64,000 bases of DNA from Bedellia somnulentella (lineage: Eukaryota; Arthropoda; Insecta; Lepidoptera; Bedelliidae). Position 1 is the stretch's first letter. Every line of letters starts with the position of its first letter. Shown here piece after piece: positions 22,103-33,934 of this stretch. The notes under the pieces are model-generated. The model made no database searches. It saw nothing but the letters and a program-made list of their open reading frames with translations, and was not told the origin of the DNA. The position numbers were made by a program, and so were the translations under genes. Location: contig OY755178.1 of the NCBI GenBank assembly GCA_963576735.1, positions 14,198,001 through 14,262,000 on the forward strand, in the 5' to 3' direction.

Positions 22103-22967
22103 CTAGTGGATCGTCCCAGCTTCGCACGGGTAGCGTTGTTTTTTTAAATATCTGAGGTTTCTTTCTTCAGTCACTGCTCAAGCATTGTGAAATTCAGCGC
22201 AATGTTTTCAATTTATTAAATTTATAGCACTCCCTACACCAACTACTACACCAACAGTGTAGTTTGGTGATTTTAAATGCGCTTTGATGAACGGTTCAGT
22301 ATTTCCGTTTAATAGCAAATTTTGGAATAAAACGCTATGAAGTATTTATAACAATCTAAAAAATAAATCATTACCTGTTGTAGGATGCAACTACTGGCGC
22401 CATCTAGTATGTTATATGTAAATTAGTAACGATTTGGTTTTGATCACGGGCGCGATGGCTTATTTTATGTATAATTTCGGTGTTTATCTACCGATTTCTA
22501 TGATTCTTTTTTTATTGAATAGGTAATAATGTTACCTTTTTTAAATTTGGGATGAGTGAGAGGTTTACAAACGTAAGAGTAAACAAATATAATCAGAATG
22601 ATCCGAACTGCTAAGCTATCAGGAATTACACGTGTTATTGTGAGTCAACCGTAAAAGATAGACATAAACTGCTGAGAATTTTTTTTTAGATAATTTTATG
22701 AAGAATATTTCCGTCACACATGATTTCTATGTAAGTTTAACCATTGAGGCTGCACACGCGACGGAAGCTTAAAAAATGTAGTAACTTCTCCCGTTTTCCC
22801 AAAATTTCCCAAAATTCCCCTTTACTACTCTGTTGGAAAGTATGCAAAAACCTGCGCAGGTGTATGAAGAATATTTGTACCAAGTTTCGTTAAAATCCGT
22901 CGAGTAGTTTTTGTTTCCATAAGGAACATACAAACCGACAGACAGACAGACAGACAGACAGACAGAA

Positions 22968-23002
<35 letters not shown>

Positions 23003-23121
23003 AATTTTACTGATTGCATTTTTGGCATCAGTATCGATCCCTAATCACCACCTGATGGTTATTTTGAAAATATATTTCATGTACAGAATTGACCTCTCTA
23101 CAGATTTATTATAAGTATAGA
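22103..23121 (-). mobile_element. Helitron-1, non-autonomous, complete ends
   Basis: Second copy, 1019 bp, inverted relative to 16513-17428. On the minus strand it runs from TCTATACTTATAATAAATC to the hairpin CCCGTGCGAAGCTGGG and CTAG, flanked by A and T. The CTGT microsatellite (CAGA on plus) is longer here, at about 22937-23000, and there are internal differences including indels. Confidence 0.9.
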
Positions 23122-24227
23122 TTAAAATAAAACAAGGACAAATAAAATTAGGTAAAACATATTCTGCAAACCTGGTTTCTCTTGAGACGATACAGTTTCA
23201 AATGAAATTAAAGCAAGATGCAATTTCCAAACAATTGGCTGCCTACTTAAATATAAACGCTCTCACATTACCATAAGTCCAGTACCGCTATTCAGATAAA
23301 ATCTTAATTTCCGCAATGTGTTTTCGCGCATGTCTTAATCACCGAGAACTGTTAAGCTCAGCTGTTAAAAATGCATCAAAAACGAACCAGTAGCCAGTAT
23401 ATATTAACCTTAATGCTAAAGCAAACATTAAACTACATATAACTGATATGTTCATTTATATTTGGTATTTTAGTGTTATTAAAAAATTAGGTTAATAGGT
23501 TAAGTAGGATTAATAAATATGTGTATAAATATTTTCTTTCAATTTTAGGGTTAAGCTTAATGAAATTTTGTAAGCATACTTATTGTCTCCATTTTTAAAC
23601 TTTGGAAGATAACTGATTACAAAGCTAAGGTTTTTTTGGAGCTTAAACCTTCAGTATACTTCTTAATCGATGATCAATTTAAAAATATGCTATCAATCTT
23701 CCTTAAGCCAATTTATTCTTGCTTGCCATAAAAATCTCTATTAGAATTCATACAAGACTTTTCTAAACAAAAAATGAACATGGACTAACGTCTACGAGCA
23801 TGGAAGTCACAGTTTGAGATCTCTGTAAACCCGCACAGTAATTCCTAACGGCCTTTATAATGAGCCAATCGTAGAGCGGAGCTGTTAAACGACCACCCTG
23901 TATATGAGAGGCCTACATACAGAATTCCAGTTAAATTGACTAATCATTGAGCCTGACTGATGTGCCGGGTATTTATTGAACGTGTTAAGGTATCGGTGAT
24001 TTGTGAGGCTGTTGCGGATACTGTGGTGGAATAATTGAAACTGAAACTCGGGGTATTACTTTGCTTTGTGTATTAAAGAGTTTGTCAGTTACGTGTGCAG
24101 AGATGTTAGGCTGTACCTAGGAAATTAACAAAGTTGTTTTAACTTACTTGCTATTCCTATTTACTCCTGCTAATCTCACGATTTCAATTGAATAGATTTA
24201 CCATTTTATTTAATTAAATATAGTTAA
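23122..24227. other. unassigned DNA with a balanced patch
   Basis: AT-rich to about 23760. 23780-24080 is less AT-biased, single copy, with TTTATTG and AATCATTGAG words and no frame. It could be regulatory or an old degenerate repeat. Confidence 0.35.
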
Positions 24228-24375
24228 AAATGACCACCACGGAGGGCACATTTATTTATAGAGTAAAAGGGCATGCATGAAAAAATTGATGAACGTAAAT
24301 GAAACTGGAGAGGTATACTAGGATTGTACCAATAGAGATCGATAGTATCTGCCTACTTTAATGGGAGCTGATGTA
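24228..24375 (+). mobile_element. LINE-B 3' end, degenerate
   Basis: ACCACGGAGGGCACATTTA, GGGCATGCATGAAAAAATTGATG and CTGCCTACTTTAATGGGAGCTGATG remain. There is an internal deletion between the first two blocks, and the terminal GGCGTGAG is lost. Confidence 0.75.
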
Positions 24376-24677
24376 TGCACATATTCAAAAAGATAGAGTA
24401 GTTTTATTTTGAGTCTTAAATTATGAGTCCTCTTTTTTATAAACATACCGACTTCTCATATATGTAAAATAGTTTGTTTGTATGTGAGCAATGAATAAAA
24501 TTTTAAGGATAAGAAAAGATTGATTATTTGTTTTCTATTTATAATTACTACAAACAACAGTTATAAGTAACTCTATTTTGATGAACAGCAATGAGACTTG
24601 CCCTCCAATTTTGGATCCTTGTTAAAAAAACTTCGTATATCAACGCATCTTGTAGCATTAAAGAGATCATGAGTTTA

Positions 24678-24931
24678 TATACATACACACATACATATAC
24701 TCACGGCTATAAATCCCTAGAAGGGGTAGCCAGAGCTAAGGAATAAGAAATTCCTCAGCCACTTTTGGAAATGAGAGTGAGGAAAAGATGGTATAAATAA
24801 AGGTTGTTGGTGATGGGTCTCCAACTGCATCGCCCAAAAATCCCTCAAAAGCCCCAATACCGTTAGTCGCCTCTTACGTACAGCCACCGGAAGAAATGGG
24901 GTAGTGCTATTCTAAGGCGACACTAGACAGC
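24678..24931 (-). mobile_element. SINE-A, full length
   Basis: All blocks are present from ACATACATATACTCACGGC to the 5' end GACACTAGACAGC. No clear target duplication. Confidence 0.87.
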
Positions 24932-25474
24932 AATATTCAGTTTATTATTATAATACCCCTCAATATCAAACATTCCTATACTTGTCAAGCTAAAACTAGG
25001 CATGCCTTTGTGTAAATCAGATTGGCGATAGAAAAAGTAAAGTGAAGTAAACACTACGAATGGGTTCCGTAAAAACTAAAGATACAGCTATCTGCTCGTA
25101 CGCGATGCGTGCTGGCATCTCCTTAGTGCGGTAAAAACAACATCGCTTCCATCGCAGAAGTGATTGATGGATATATTATAAATCGCTCTAGCAAATAGCG
25201 TTTAATAAGTATAATATAGTCAGGAAGTGTGTCTATATGTGATTCACGAATGGTAATCAATCATTTTAGTAAAACGTTGACACGTTGGTGTGTCAAATAA
25301 ACTTTCAATTTCAAAATTACACTACGTGTTAAGATTGTGCGTGAGTACTTCACGGTTAAAACCGATGGTTGAATTGTATGGTATTAATTCATATAAAAAT
25401 CAATGATTTCTATTATATTAAAGGGAGGTCAGTTTATTATATGTAACAGCATATTCATATACCCTTAAATATTT

Positions 25475-25510
25475 TATAGGAGGTCTATGTCCAACAGTGG
25501 ATTGAATATC
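25475..25510 (+). mobile_element. RTE-like LINE 3' remnant
   Basis: AGGAGGTCTATGTCCAACAG followed by TGGATTGA matches the final bases typical of lepidopteran RTE-like LINEs (the GGCCTATGTCCAGCAGTGG type). Too short to classify further. Confidence 0.5.
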
Positions 25511-25784
25511 TATCGGATGAATTTGAATTAATTCTTAAAACATATCATGTACTCGTATTATGCATAACTACCTGGAATAATTGCACCCCAATTATTATAA
25601 ACGTGTTTTGTTTCCGAATTCCACAACAAGCTGAGCCTTTTAAACATGATTTTCCTGAAATACTTTAATGGTCACTCGGATATCCATTTCAAATCCCTCT
25701 TAAATATATTTTCTCTAATAAATCACGGGTTGGATATAATATCAATATCACAGTACAGTTACTGTTAGATATTAGTCTCCTGCC

Positions 25785-25905
25785 CGTGACTCGCGTCATT
25801 CAGGAAGAATAACGAGCGCGACGTGAAAACACTTAGTCTGTGGCACGCGCAGGGCGGGGCTATTCTCGCAACTCGTGCGGAATCGTGTACGCGACTACAT
25901 TGTCA
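25785..25905. promoter_or_regulatory. GC-rich patch with GC box
   Basis: Abruptly CpG-rich in AT-rich surroundings: GAGCGCGACGTG (CRE-like), GGGCGGGGC at 25852-25860 and TGTACGCGAC. There is no TATA box at useful distance and no frame. A possible promoter or enhancer core. Confidence 0.25.
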
Positions 25906-27391
25906 TATGTTTAGGATTCATGCATTTTATAGGTAAAAAAGAACGCTTTTGAATTGTAGGAAGTGTATTTTTATTAAACTTTAAACTGCGTGTAAATGCA
26001 TTCATTTTATGTGTAGGATATATGGGATAGATTGTGTGTGGTCTATTGTATGTGAAGGTGCTAAAATTTATACCAAGTGTGCGAGAACATAAAGAGAAAA
26101 AAATATTTTTCTCTTGAAATATAGCCTTAGGAGAAGGTTTTTTAAGTATTTCATAACCAATATAGCCGACTTATCCCAAAAAATCCCAGTACCTTAGCCG
26201 TATTGGAAGACACCTAGCGGAAGATAGTTTACGGTGTAAATATTTCTTATTCTATCGCACCCTAGAATCAACTACTGCATATGAAAATAGAGCATGATTG
26301 AGGGACACTCCTCGATAACGTTGCGATCTCTAAATAAGCCACTTCGGAAGAATGTTGGCCGCTCAATATGGCAACTGCTTGGATATGAAAATTACACTTT
26401 ATTTAATCTATATTCTTTAGCAAGCAAAATATTGTACATTGATTGCGACGAAAAACAATGATTTGCAAGAAAACATTTTCACTTAACTGGGTATAATCGA
26501 TTTGGCATCTTACAGTTTTAAACAAACCTTAAAATTATATTTAGGTTTCGATATTACAAGAAAAGAAGTTTTCAAAGCCGAATATAATTGAACCGGATAC
26601 CGTAATATATATCTTATAATCAACCGGGATGTCGAATCGAAAATATTACAATCTTTTAAGAAAATAGAACACAAAACACTAAAAAGGAATGTATCTTATA
26701 TTAATACATTTTACAGCGGGGATTAAATAATATGTCTTCTGTAATAATTTCATACGTCTAACAAATATCAAATCATAAAGTAATAAACTTCCGAGAAAAT
26801 ACATCCTATAATGCAGTCGCATAAAAAATTAAGAACAATCAACGTTGCTTTAAAATATGTATAAAATGTATGAATAAAATATTTCAGTTCATGATTTCGA
26901 ATAAATCTTGCGCATTTAACATAGCCGAGTTTGCTTGCCTATGTCAGCTATGTTTATTATCTTGTTCATAACATAATTCCCTTCTTAGTGAGTTTGTTCG
27001 CGACACATACACGGTATTTAAAGTTATTCAACTACTTAATGTGCGGGCTTCTTTACATAACGATATATCTTTATACAAACTGTTACCTATATGATATTCA
27101 AAAGGATTTTTGTGGAATCGTAATATGGTTGGTGTGTAAAACAAAATATTTCTATACTTTCAAAATACAATCTGCTGGTTATTTAGCCTATCATAACTGG
27201 TTTCTCTAATGTCTAAAATATAATATTTTTCTAAAATAATTTTGGGCTCCTATTTATTTATTAAGACTACAGTTTGACTACAGTAAGTTTCAATATTGTC
27301 GTCATCGAATCTGTCAAAAAAACCATAGCAGAAGGGCTGGTTTAGTATTATTTCACCTATCACATCAGTTGTTTAATCAGATGTATCCTTG
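25906..27391. other. unassigned AT-rich DNA
   Basis: A decayed SINE-A head on the minus strand may lie at 26155-26235 (AAAAAATCCCAGTACCTTAG). The 92-codon frame at 26931-27209 is chance-like and hydrophobic. Confidence 0.4.
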
Positions 27392-27503
27392 ACGTGGGTA
27401 CTCTGAACACCAGGTGACAAAGTCACGTGATGTTCAGAAGTATTAGTACCTCTGCCAACCCCTTCGGGGATATTCGGCGTAAACGTTTATGTTTATGTTA
27501 TGT
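27392..27503 (+). mobile_element. SINE-C 3' third
   Basis: CGTGGGTACTCTGAACACC, TGTTCAGAAGTATTAG, CAACCCCTTCGGGGATATTC, GGCGTAAACG and a TTATG-type tail; 5'-truncated. Nearly identical to the same part of 55439-55808. Confidence 0.87.
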
Positions 27504-28131
27504 ATCCTTAAAACACTTGTAGTAAAAGTTTACAAGACCAAGCACGTATGCCAACAACAAATTAATATCACTCAATTAAATCACTGCTATTTAGCTCTAA
27601 GCCTCTTTATCATCCATGCGTGAATGTAAGCTGAGTAACCGAGAATGTGGGCTCACTTATACAGCATGTATCCGTTGTTATACGGCCTATTAAAGTTGCG
27701 CAACTCCAACATGGGGTACGGAAACATCCCGGTATTACAGTTATGTGGTAATACTCAGATTGGTTCTATATGATTCACTATTTTTGTAGGAAGCTGTGCG
27801 GTTGATTTGTGGAAATACTTGACTGGCTTGTTGCAGATATGAGATTAAGTAGCTGTGATTGCTACAGTGTGACAGAACGGAAAAGGATCAGTTTGTAGAG
27901 CAGAATTTATTTTATGGAAGTTTTCTATATATCTGTTAGAGAAATGAAGTAAGGGAATGAACATTTTTTTTATTGGCGAAAAATATGCATTTAATTCCTG
28001 AGAGTGATTAATGTCAACAAATGGGAGTTCCGATTGAAATAAATGTAATGAAAATTAACGTTGCCTTAAAAATTCAATTATTTAAGAATACATATGTAAA
28101 GGCTAAAATAGCTACAGAAATTTTGTCAGGT
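27504..28131. other. unassigned DNA
   Basis: 27600-27860 is more balanced in composition but contains no frame or recognised repeat. Confidence 0.4.
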
Positions 28132-28843
28132 AGATCCCACCAAAAACATTAAATGTAAAAGAATGCCAAGTCTCTCGATGCAGATGCAGTCTTTCCATCG
28201 TAAAAAGTTTTGAGATCTCATAGAAGCCAAGTCCTATTCAAAATATTTCGTAGTTATAAATCAACATTTAGTAATTGTATCAATAGTTTTCTTTATATTA
28301 TAATTATAGTGACTTGGCAATGAGCACAAGAAGAAACAAATAAAACGGCATATTTGGAGGAGTTGAAAGTTACACACACCGCATGCGTAAACATTAATAT
28401 CACAAAATTAATTTTCTTTTGGTTTATCCGTGTCGTCCCAACCGAATTTCGGCAACGGCAGTCAGTCTTAGTGCACTCTCGATTCATTTACTTTCATAAA
28501 GCGATGGCCCGTAAGGTATTCTTAATTATTGTATTGGATCATGTAGTCGGTAGTGACCATCATGATTCACACATAACAAATAATCTGATCACTGGTCTCG
28601 TCAGTAACATTTGCATATAATTCCAGGCAGCAAGCAGCTTTTAATTTGTGCTCATTGCCAAGTCACTATAATTATAATATAAAGAAAACTATTGATACAA
28701 TTACTAAATGTTGATTTATAACTACGAAATATTTTGAATAGGACTTGGCTTCTATGAGATCTCAAAACTTTTTACGATGGAAAGACTGCATCTGCATCGA
28801 GAGACTTGGCATTCTTTTACATTTAATGTTTTTGGTGGGATCT
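28132..28843. mobile_element. 712-bp element with identical 198-bp inverted arms
   Basis: The left arm (28132-28329) and right arm (28646-28843) are exact reverse complements over all 198 bases I compared, starting AGATCCCACCAAAAACATT. The 316-bp core is unique and has an 88-codon open frame without ATG. No target duplication is visible (flanking bases T and C). It could be a foldback or MITE-like DNA element, or an inverted duplication of Helitron 3' sequence, because the right arm begins 3 bp from a Helitron helicase stop codon. Confidence 0.8.
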
Positions 28844-28846
28844 CAT

Positions 28847-29221
28847 TTATTTTTTGTAAGTGTATTTCTTTCTTTTACTTTTAGGTGACCTCACAATTTC
28901 TTGGACGTCAGCTACTGCTTTGCTTAGAACCCATTCTCTATCTCTATCTCTTTTGTTTCTTCTCTGAGGCTTCGTTACTTCTAAGGTAGACAAGTCTGGG
29001 CGATATATACTTCGGAGTCGATTATATTCAGCTATTGCTGTCTCCTGAGCTTTGATACTACTAAAATTCACATTTATTAAATGTAATCCACCCAAACTAG
29101 TCACTCTTGAAAGGGCCACGTATGCTTGTTTGACGACTGAAAACTCCCATACATGCTGTATGACAACGAATGAAATAAACACGACCCATCTCCAGGAATA
29201 GAGATGACTCTGTGTGGACAA
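28847..29221 (-). pseudogene. Helitron Rep/helicase C-terminus, truncated
   Basis: The 124-codon frame opens at TTG, so it is a truncated remnant. Residues about 32-70 read KQAYVALSRVTSLGGLHLIN and then SIKAQETAIAEYNRLR, the conserved C-terminal motif of PIF1-like helicases in Helitron RepHel proteins (Y-VALSRV-SL-GL, then EYNRLR). A basic tail (KRKKYTYKK) follows. The upstream Walker and Rep domains are absent. It lies immediately beside the 198-bp inverted arm. Confidence 0.85.
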
Positions 29222-29298
29222 AGGTCGCCATTTATGTACAATATTTCACGTTCCATTACACTATATTTACAATTACTTCTATAACAATAGGGCTTAAA

Positions 29299-29299
<1 letters not shown>

Positions 29300-29353
<54 letters not shown>
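29300..29353. repeat. (TA)n microsatellite
   Basis: About 27 uninterrupted TA units. Likely polymorphic and prone to cruciform or slipped structure. Confidence 0.95.
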
Positions 29354-29356
<3 letters not shown>

Positions 29357-30389
29357 AACTAAATAGAACTAAACTAACTAACAAATAACTAACTAAATAA
29401 ATATATATCTACTAATTTACAAACTATAACTAAACTAAACTAAATAACACGTAAAGTTCTCCGAATATCAATTATCACTACAATATTTTTTAGTTTCGAA
29501 ATAGGTTTTCATAGACAGATGGCGCTATCAAATGAAAATTATCGAATTATTTTGAAGTACTACTTACACTGCGCTTTGTAACGAAACCATAGCGCGATTC
29601 AGACAGGTACAACGCCATCTATCGAGCGCGCATACAATATTTATCGCAATACAATGGAGTTTTAGCTTTATTAATTTAATGAACTTTATGTATTAATTTG
29701 TATTAATGATAGTCTATGTATTACATTTATATTATTCTTTTCTATTCTATGTATGTATTCATCCAATTGAATAGGTACTTGAACAACGAACAAAGTTAAC
29801 AATGCAGTCAAAATCCATACATAATGTTCTTGCCAAACCGCAAATATAAAATTGTTTTCTATGGCATATAATTTTTTAATGTTTTTATAATTTTTCCTTT
29901 ATATGTGGCTAATGACCTATCTTGGTGCAAAATTTGAAGTTTCTAAGTCTGCTAGAAGTACCTTAGATTTTTGATGATCTGTCAGTGAATCAGTGAGTCA
30001 GTGAGTGACAAAATGGTGTAACTTTGATCGACCGTAACTCCTAAACTATTAATTCATTTGGCGTGTAATTTCGAACTTAAGCTTGTTCTAATGCCTACTG
30101 TTATTCACCGAAAACCTAAACTCCTAGCTTTGTCCACGTCGAAGATATAGGGGGGGCGAAACAGCCGCGAACCGCTTCGAGAAAAGATGGTACGGCCGTG
30201 CCCGTTTTGCTCGAGACTTGGCCGGGGCACTGCCGTGCCCCCAGATAGATAACCAAAATATTGTTGCAATAATTTTGACTGTAAACATATTGCGACTTGG
30301 GTCTCAATTTTGAAAAAAAAATATTAAAGCATTTTCATTGAAATTTAAGTTGCTCTGTTCTATCCTATAACGTTTTTAAGTAATTTATA
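29354..30389. other. probable decayed repeat DNA
   Basis: 29500-29620 has two AGATGGCGCTA/ACGCCATCTA words in inverted orientation. 29975-30010 is a GTCAGTGAATCAGTGAGTCA run, and 30140-30240 is a GC-rich stretch with GGCACGGC/GCCGTGCC complementarity. These resemble pieces of lepidopteran repeats next to Helitron sequence, but I cannot name or bound the element. Confidence 0.4.
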
Positions 30390-30540
30390 AACGGGCGATG
30401 TTGGAAATCTTTTATCTAAAATCTTTTCCTCGATCATTTACCAAAAGGTATTTCATTTTATTGTTGAACATTTCTAATCTTGCCGCACTGGCTGCCCCTT
30501 CTTAGGATTTAAAGCCGTAACTATAAGCATAAGTATATAT
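30390..30540 (+). mobile_element. SINE-A, degenerate 3' half
   Basis: GGGCGATGTTGGAAATC, ATCTTTTCCTCG, TTTCTAATCTTG and CTGCCCCTTCTTAGGATTTA-AAGCCGTAA keep SINE-A order with many substitutions. Confidence 0.6.
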
Positions 30541-30814
30541 ATAGTATAAGTATAAATACGTGTAAGTATTTACAAATAATATTCAAAGTATTGTCCACCA
30601 AGCACGTTATGTGATTAACAGCGTCATAGCAAGCGCGCAAGAGTAGAAAATGACGAGCCTCATCCGTTACGCGCTCTTGATAGTAGATACATCAAGATAA
30701 TTGTGACTATCAGCATCATACCGAGTACCTATTAAGCTGCTACTACACTGGAGCTTTACCACGTGACTACCTTCTTTGTCAATATGGACAAATTCTACAG
30801 ACAAAGTAAATCAT

Positions 30815-31068
30815 ACATTCGTACATACATACATATACTCACGGCTATAAATCCCTAGAAGGGGTAGCCTGAGCTACGGAATTAGAAATTCCTCAGCCAC
30901 TTTTAGGAAGTTGAGTGGGGAAAAGATGGTAAAATAAAGGTTGTTGGTAATGGGTCTCTAACCGCATCGCCCAAAAATCCCTTAAAAGCCCTAATACCGT
31001 TAGTCGTCTCTAACATACACCCACCGGCAGAAATGGGGTAGTGTTATTCTAAGCCGACACTACACAGA
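30815..31068 (-). mobile_element. SINE-A, full length
   Basis: Complete to the 5' end CCGACACTACACAG. AAAGTAAATCAT before the tail (30803-30814) and AAAGTTAATCAT after the 5' end form a 12-bp target duplication with one mismatch. Confidence 0.88.
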
Positions 31069-31796
31069 AAGTTAATCATTATCGTTGATGTAAGACGTTA
31101 AAAACTTAAGTTGCTTTTTAAATTTTAAAACTTTTTTTATTATAGACTATTTTATAAATAAACCTTCTTTTATTTTAAATTTGTACTTAGTTTTAATATA
31201 AAACTTGTCAGGATTTTCAATGCATAATTTTACTTATCTGCTCCTTGTATATGCATAGTGCCAAAATTTACATAGGTGAAAGCACTTGTCTTTCAAAGCA
31301 ATAAAGCAGGATTAGGGCATACTGAGAGTGATCCTATAACGCTTTGATATGTATACTAGTCTTTGAAAAGACTTTCAAAGAGGAAAAGAACATACGAAGG
31401 TGTGCAAGTCGGATTCCTTTCTAGTGCAAATTAGTTTATAAAACTAGACAAAATTATAAGTAAACGTGTAGCATTTTTTAAACTCTTATACGTAAAATTT
31501 TTTTTATAAACTATATTTATGGCATTAAGGTAAGATATTATTTTGTAATGCTAATTATCGTATAGTTTAGTAGTACAATATGCTTCAAGTAAGCGGAGTT
31601 ACTCAATACAATCGAGGTGGATTCTAAGCCCGACCCGAACTTGAATAGTTTTCTGATAACAAAGAAGTTCAACCATGACAGTACAATACATTGTCGCACC
31701 AGTTCGTGATGGTTAACAAAATGACACTGTCAGTGAAAAACTACTTTAGATGCCTAAATTCAGTGCAAAGATTACTTTGTTAAAAACTGTGTTAAA
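31069..31796. other. unassigned AT-rich DNA
   Basis: Nothing recognised beyond the target duplication at the left edge. Confidence 0.45.
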
Positions 31797-32130
31797 AACC
31801 GTGATAGCTCAGTGGATAGAACACCGTTTATCGCGCAGACGATGAGAGTTTAAATCCCGATTGGGGCCTACACCAATTTGTATTTTCTAAAATCATATGT
31901 TAGATTTATTTATCATGGTTCTTAACGGTGAGGCAAAACATGGTGAGGACCTTTGTGGCTAATTTATACTTTGTCATGTGACGGTGTATTTGTATAAAAC
32001 AGCGATAGGCCTGCTCCCTATCAAGCAAAACGTGAGTACTCAGAACACCAGGTCACAATCTCACATGATGTTCAGAAGTATCAGTACCTATGCCAACCAC
32101 TACGGCGTGAACGTTTTAGTTAAGTTGAGT
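31797..32130 (+). mobile_element. SINE-C, full length
   Basis: A box TAGCTCAGTGG (31805-31815) and B-like GTTTAAATCC. The body matches 15246-15625 with a deletion of the CACGTGAGTACACTGTC region. The 3' stem-loop has decayed to CCAACCACTACGG; the end is CGTGAACG plus TTAGTTAAG. GTGTTAAAAA/GTGTTGAAAAA flanks suggest a target duplication. Confidence 0.83.
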
Positions 32131-32699
32131 GTGTTGAAAAATATATGTCAAGCATTTGTTGGTGTATTGTCACCCTTAGATGTATAAACTTTTTATCCAA
32201 TTCGCAACACTTATAATGGCAAATACGGAAGTAGGTTTAACTGGTTTTCAGTAAGAGCTATCTATTAGTCACTATCTCATGTTTAAGATTGCAGAATTAA
32301 TATTAAAGACTGCGGATGATCGATAATACGTGCGTTGGGTCTTCTTTATATTTTGTATGTAAAAGACAGCAAATAATTTGTAATGAAACTTACATAGTAA
32401 AGTCTATAATTTATGAGCTTGGCATAATATTATAGAAATCACTAGCTATCCCGGTAAACATTATATTGCTACAAAAGTTTAAGTATATACTAGTCAGACA
32501 AGAGCTTAAAATCTAGTTTTTTTAAAATAAAAATTCTGATCTCGATTTAACTCTAAAAATAGTTTTAGGTATGGCAAAGTGGCCCCCAGAATTGTTTTTA
32601 TAAATCATTGATATAGTAAAGTTATGCTTACAAATATCATCAGGCACAGGGACATTAATGCAAGGTAAATACTTTTTCTTCAAACAAATGGGGAGAAAG
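32131..32699. other. unassigned AT-rich DNA
   Basis: Nothing recognised. Confidence 0.45.
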
Positions 32700-33083
32700 G
32701 GAAGAACGGAAATACCATCTAATCCGGTCCAATTGTCAACCTCACCTGCACGCGCCAGTGGTTCGCATGAATAGGTGGCGGCGGTGACATCCTAGTCATC
32801 GTGGTGCTCCCTGCTAGACAACGGACGAGGCTCTGGCGACCGAGCAGTGGCGGTATATCCACACACCCGGCGGGTCAACTCGCTGGAAGAGGCTACAGCG
32901 ACCTTAAGGCCTAAATAACCTCTAAAATGACTGGTGCAGAAGGCAAGGGGAAACCACTGCACTAACTTCCCAAGAGAGTCATCATGATAGCACAGGATGC
33001 GGGCAACTGCAGCCCCCGACCCTCCCTCATGAAGACCACGACCGCTCTGACAAGAGCGAAACGAATAAGAAGAAGAAGAAATA
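32700..33083 (+). mobile_element. LINE 3' untranslated region, unclassified
   Basis: GC-rich block resembling the 3' end of a lepidopteran LINE: AAGGCAAGGGGAAACCACTG, CAAGAGAGTCATCATGATAG, CAGCCCCCGACCCTCC, then AACGAATAAGAAGAAGAAG as an A/G tail. No coding frame remains. Confidence 0.65.
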
Positions 33084-33174
33084 CTTTTTTAAAACACCTG
33101 TGGGTGTCGTAAAAAACCGATATGAGTTTGAACTTAGATTTTTCTTAGATTTTAGCTTTTACGGTCGTCATTAT

Positions 33175-33262
33175 AACTATTTCCTTTATAACTTCAAAAA
33201 TGACTGAGGAATGAATGGCTTCAAAGTCTGGCAATCCCCTTTTTGGATTAAAACCGTGGGTT
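33175..33262 (+). mobile_element. SINE-A 3' remnant
   Basis: CTTCAAAAATGACTGAGGAA, CAATCCCCTTTTTGGATTAA and AACCGTGGGT retain the terminal SINE-A order with a loss of the tail repeat. Confidence 0.55.
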
Positions 33263-33866
33263 TATATAGAAGCAGTTTAGCCTATCAGATAGCTAACAAA
33301 AGCGTAGGCAAGTTAGCAATATCCACCCATTTGCAATCATTTTGCTTTCAAACAGCCGCCTTCCTAATATCAGCGGATCGGCACAAATATCCACTTAGAA
33401 AATGGATAACACTAATGCTGTAAACATTTCAAAACGCGCGTCCAAGACGCCGATAACTATAATAAGAGGTGTTAGTAGCCTGCAGTTGCGTTTGTTTACC
33501 CTTTTTGCGAGGAAACTTTGATATCAACACTTATAATACTCGCCGGCCCTCAGACAACATCTTATTAGAGAAATTATGACTCTATTGCTGAAGTAAACTT
33601 CATTTTCTTACGTTCGTTTTGAGACTTTCCGCTTTTTATGGTTTGAGTTACGCTGGGAAAACAAGTACACGTTGGTTGCTATACAAAGTAGCATGAAGTG
33701 TTTAGTTTATTGCTTTTTTCGTGTTCTTAACAAGAGCTAGATCACTTATAAAATCATAAATGAAACGTTTTGTATCCAGAAAGTATGATTATGGGGTAGA
33801 GCCAATTACAGTCATCAATTCGATGCATCTGCAGTTATAACTTAACCTAAACTGTATTAACTTCTA
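33263..33866. other. unassigned DNA
   Basis: A 70-codon frame (33211-33423) overlaps the SINE-A remnant and is spurious. Nothing else recognised. Confidence 0.45.
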
Positions 33867-33910
33867 ACTCCGGATCTTCTCCACTTTTGGAAGTGGAGAA
33901 GATCCGGAGT
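33867..33910. repeat. perfect 20-bp hairpin, 4-nt loop
   Basis: ACTCCGGATCTTCTCCACTT (33867-33886) and its exact complement (33891-33910) with loop TTGG. The right arm resembles the minus-strand SINE-A CCACTTTTGGAAG..GGAGAA block, so the left arm may be a templated inverted copy. Confidence 0.9.
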
Positions 33911-33934
33911 CCAGCCCCATCCAAGCAAAATACA

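Noticed and set aside
22937..23000. CRISPR-like array of short repeats
   Set aside because: Simple tetranucleotide microsatellite without spacers, inside a Helitron.
28132..28843. Polinton/Maverick end
   Set aside because: AG..CT termini and long arms are reminiscent, but there is no 6-bp duplication and no polymerase, integrase or capsid coding; the element is far too short.
29975..30010. Satellite array
   Set aside because: Only a few imperfect CAGTGAGT units, insufficient for a tandem satellite.
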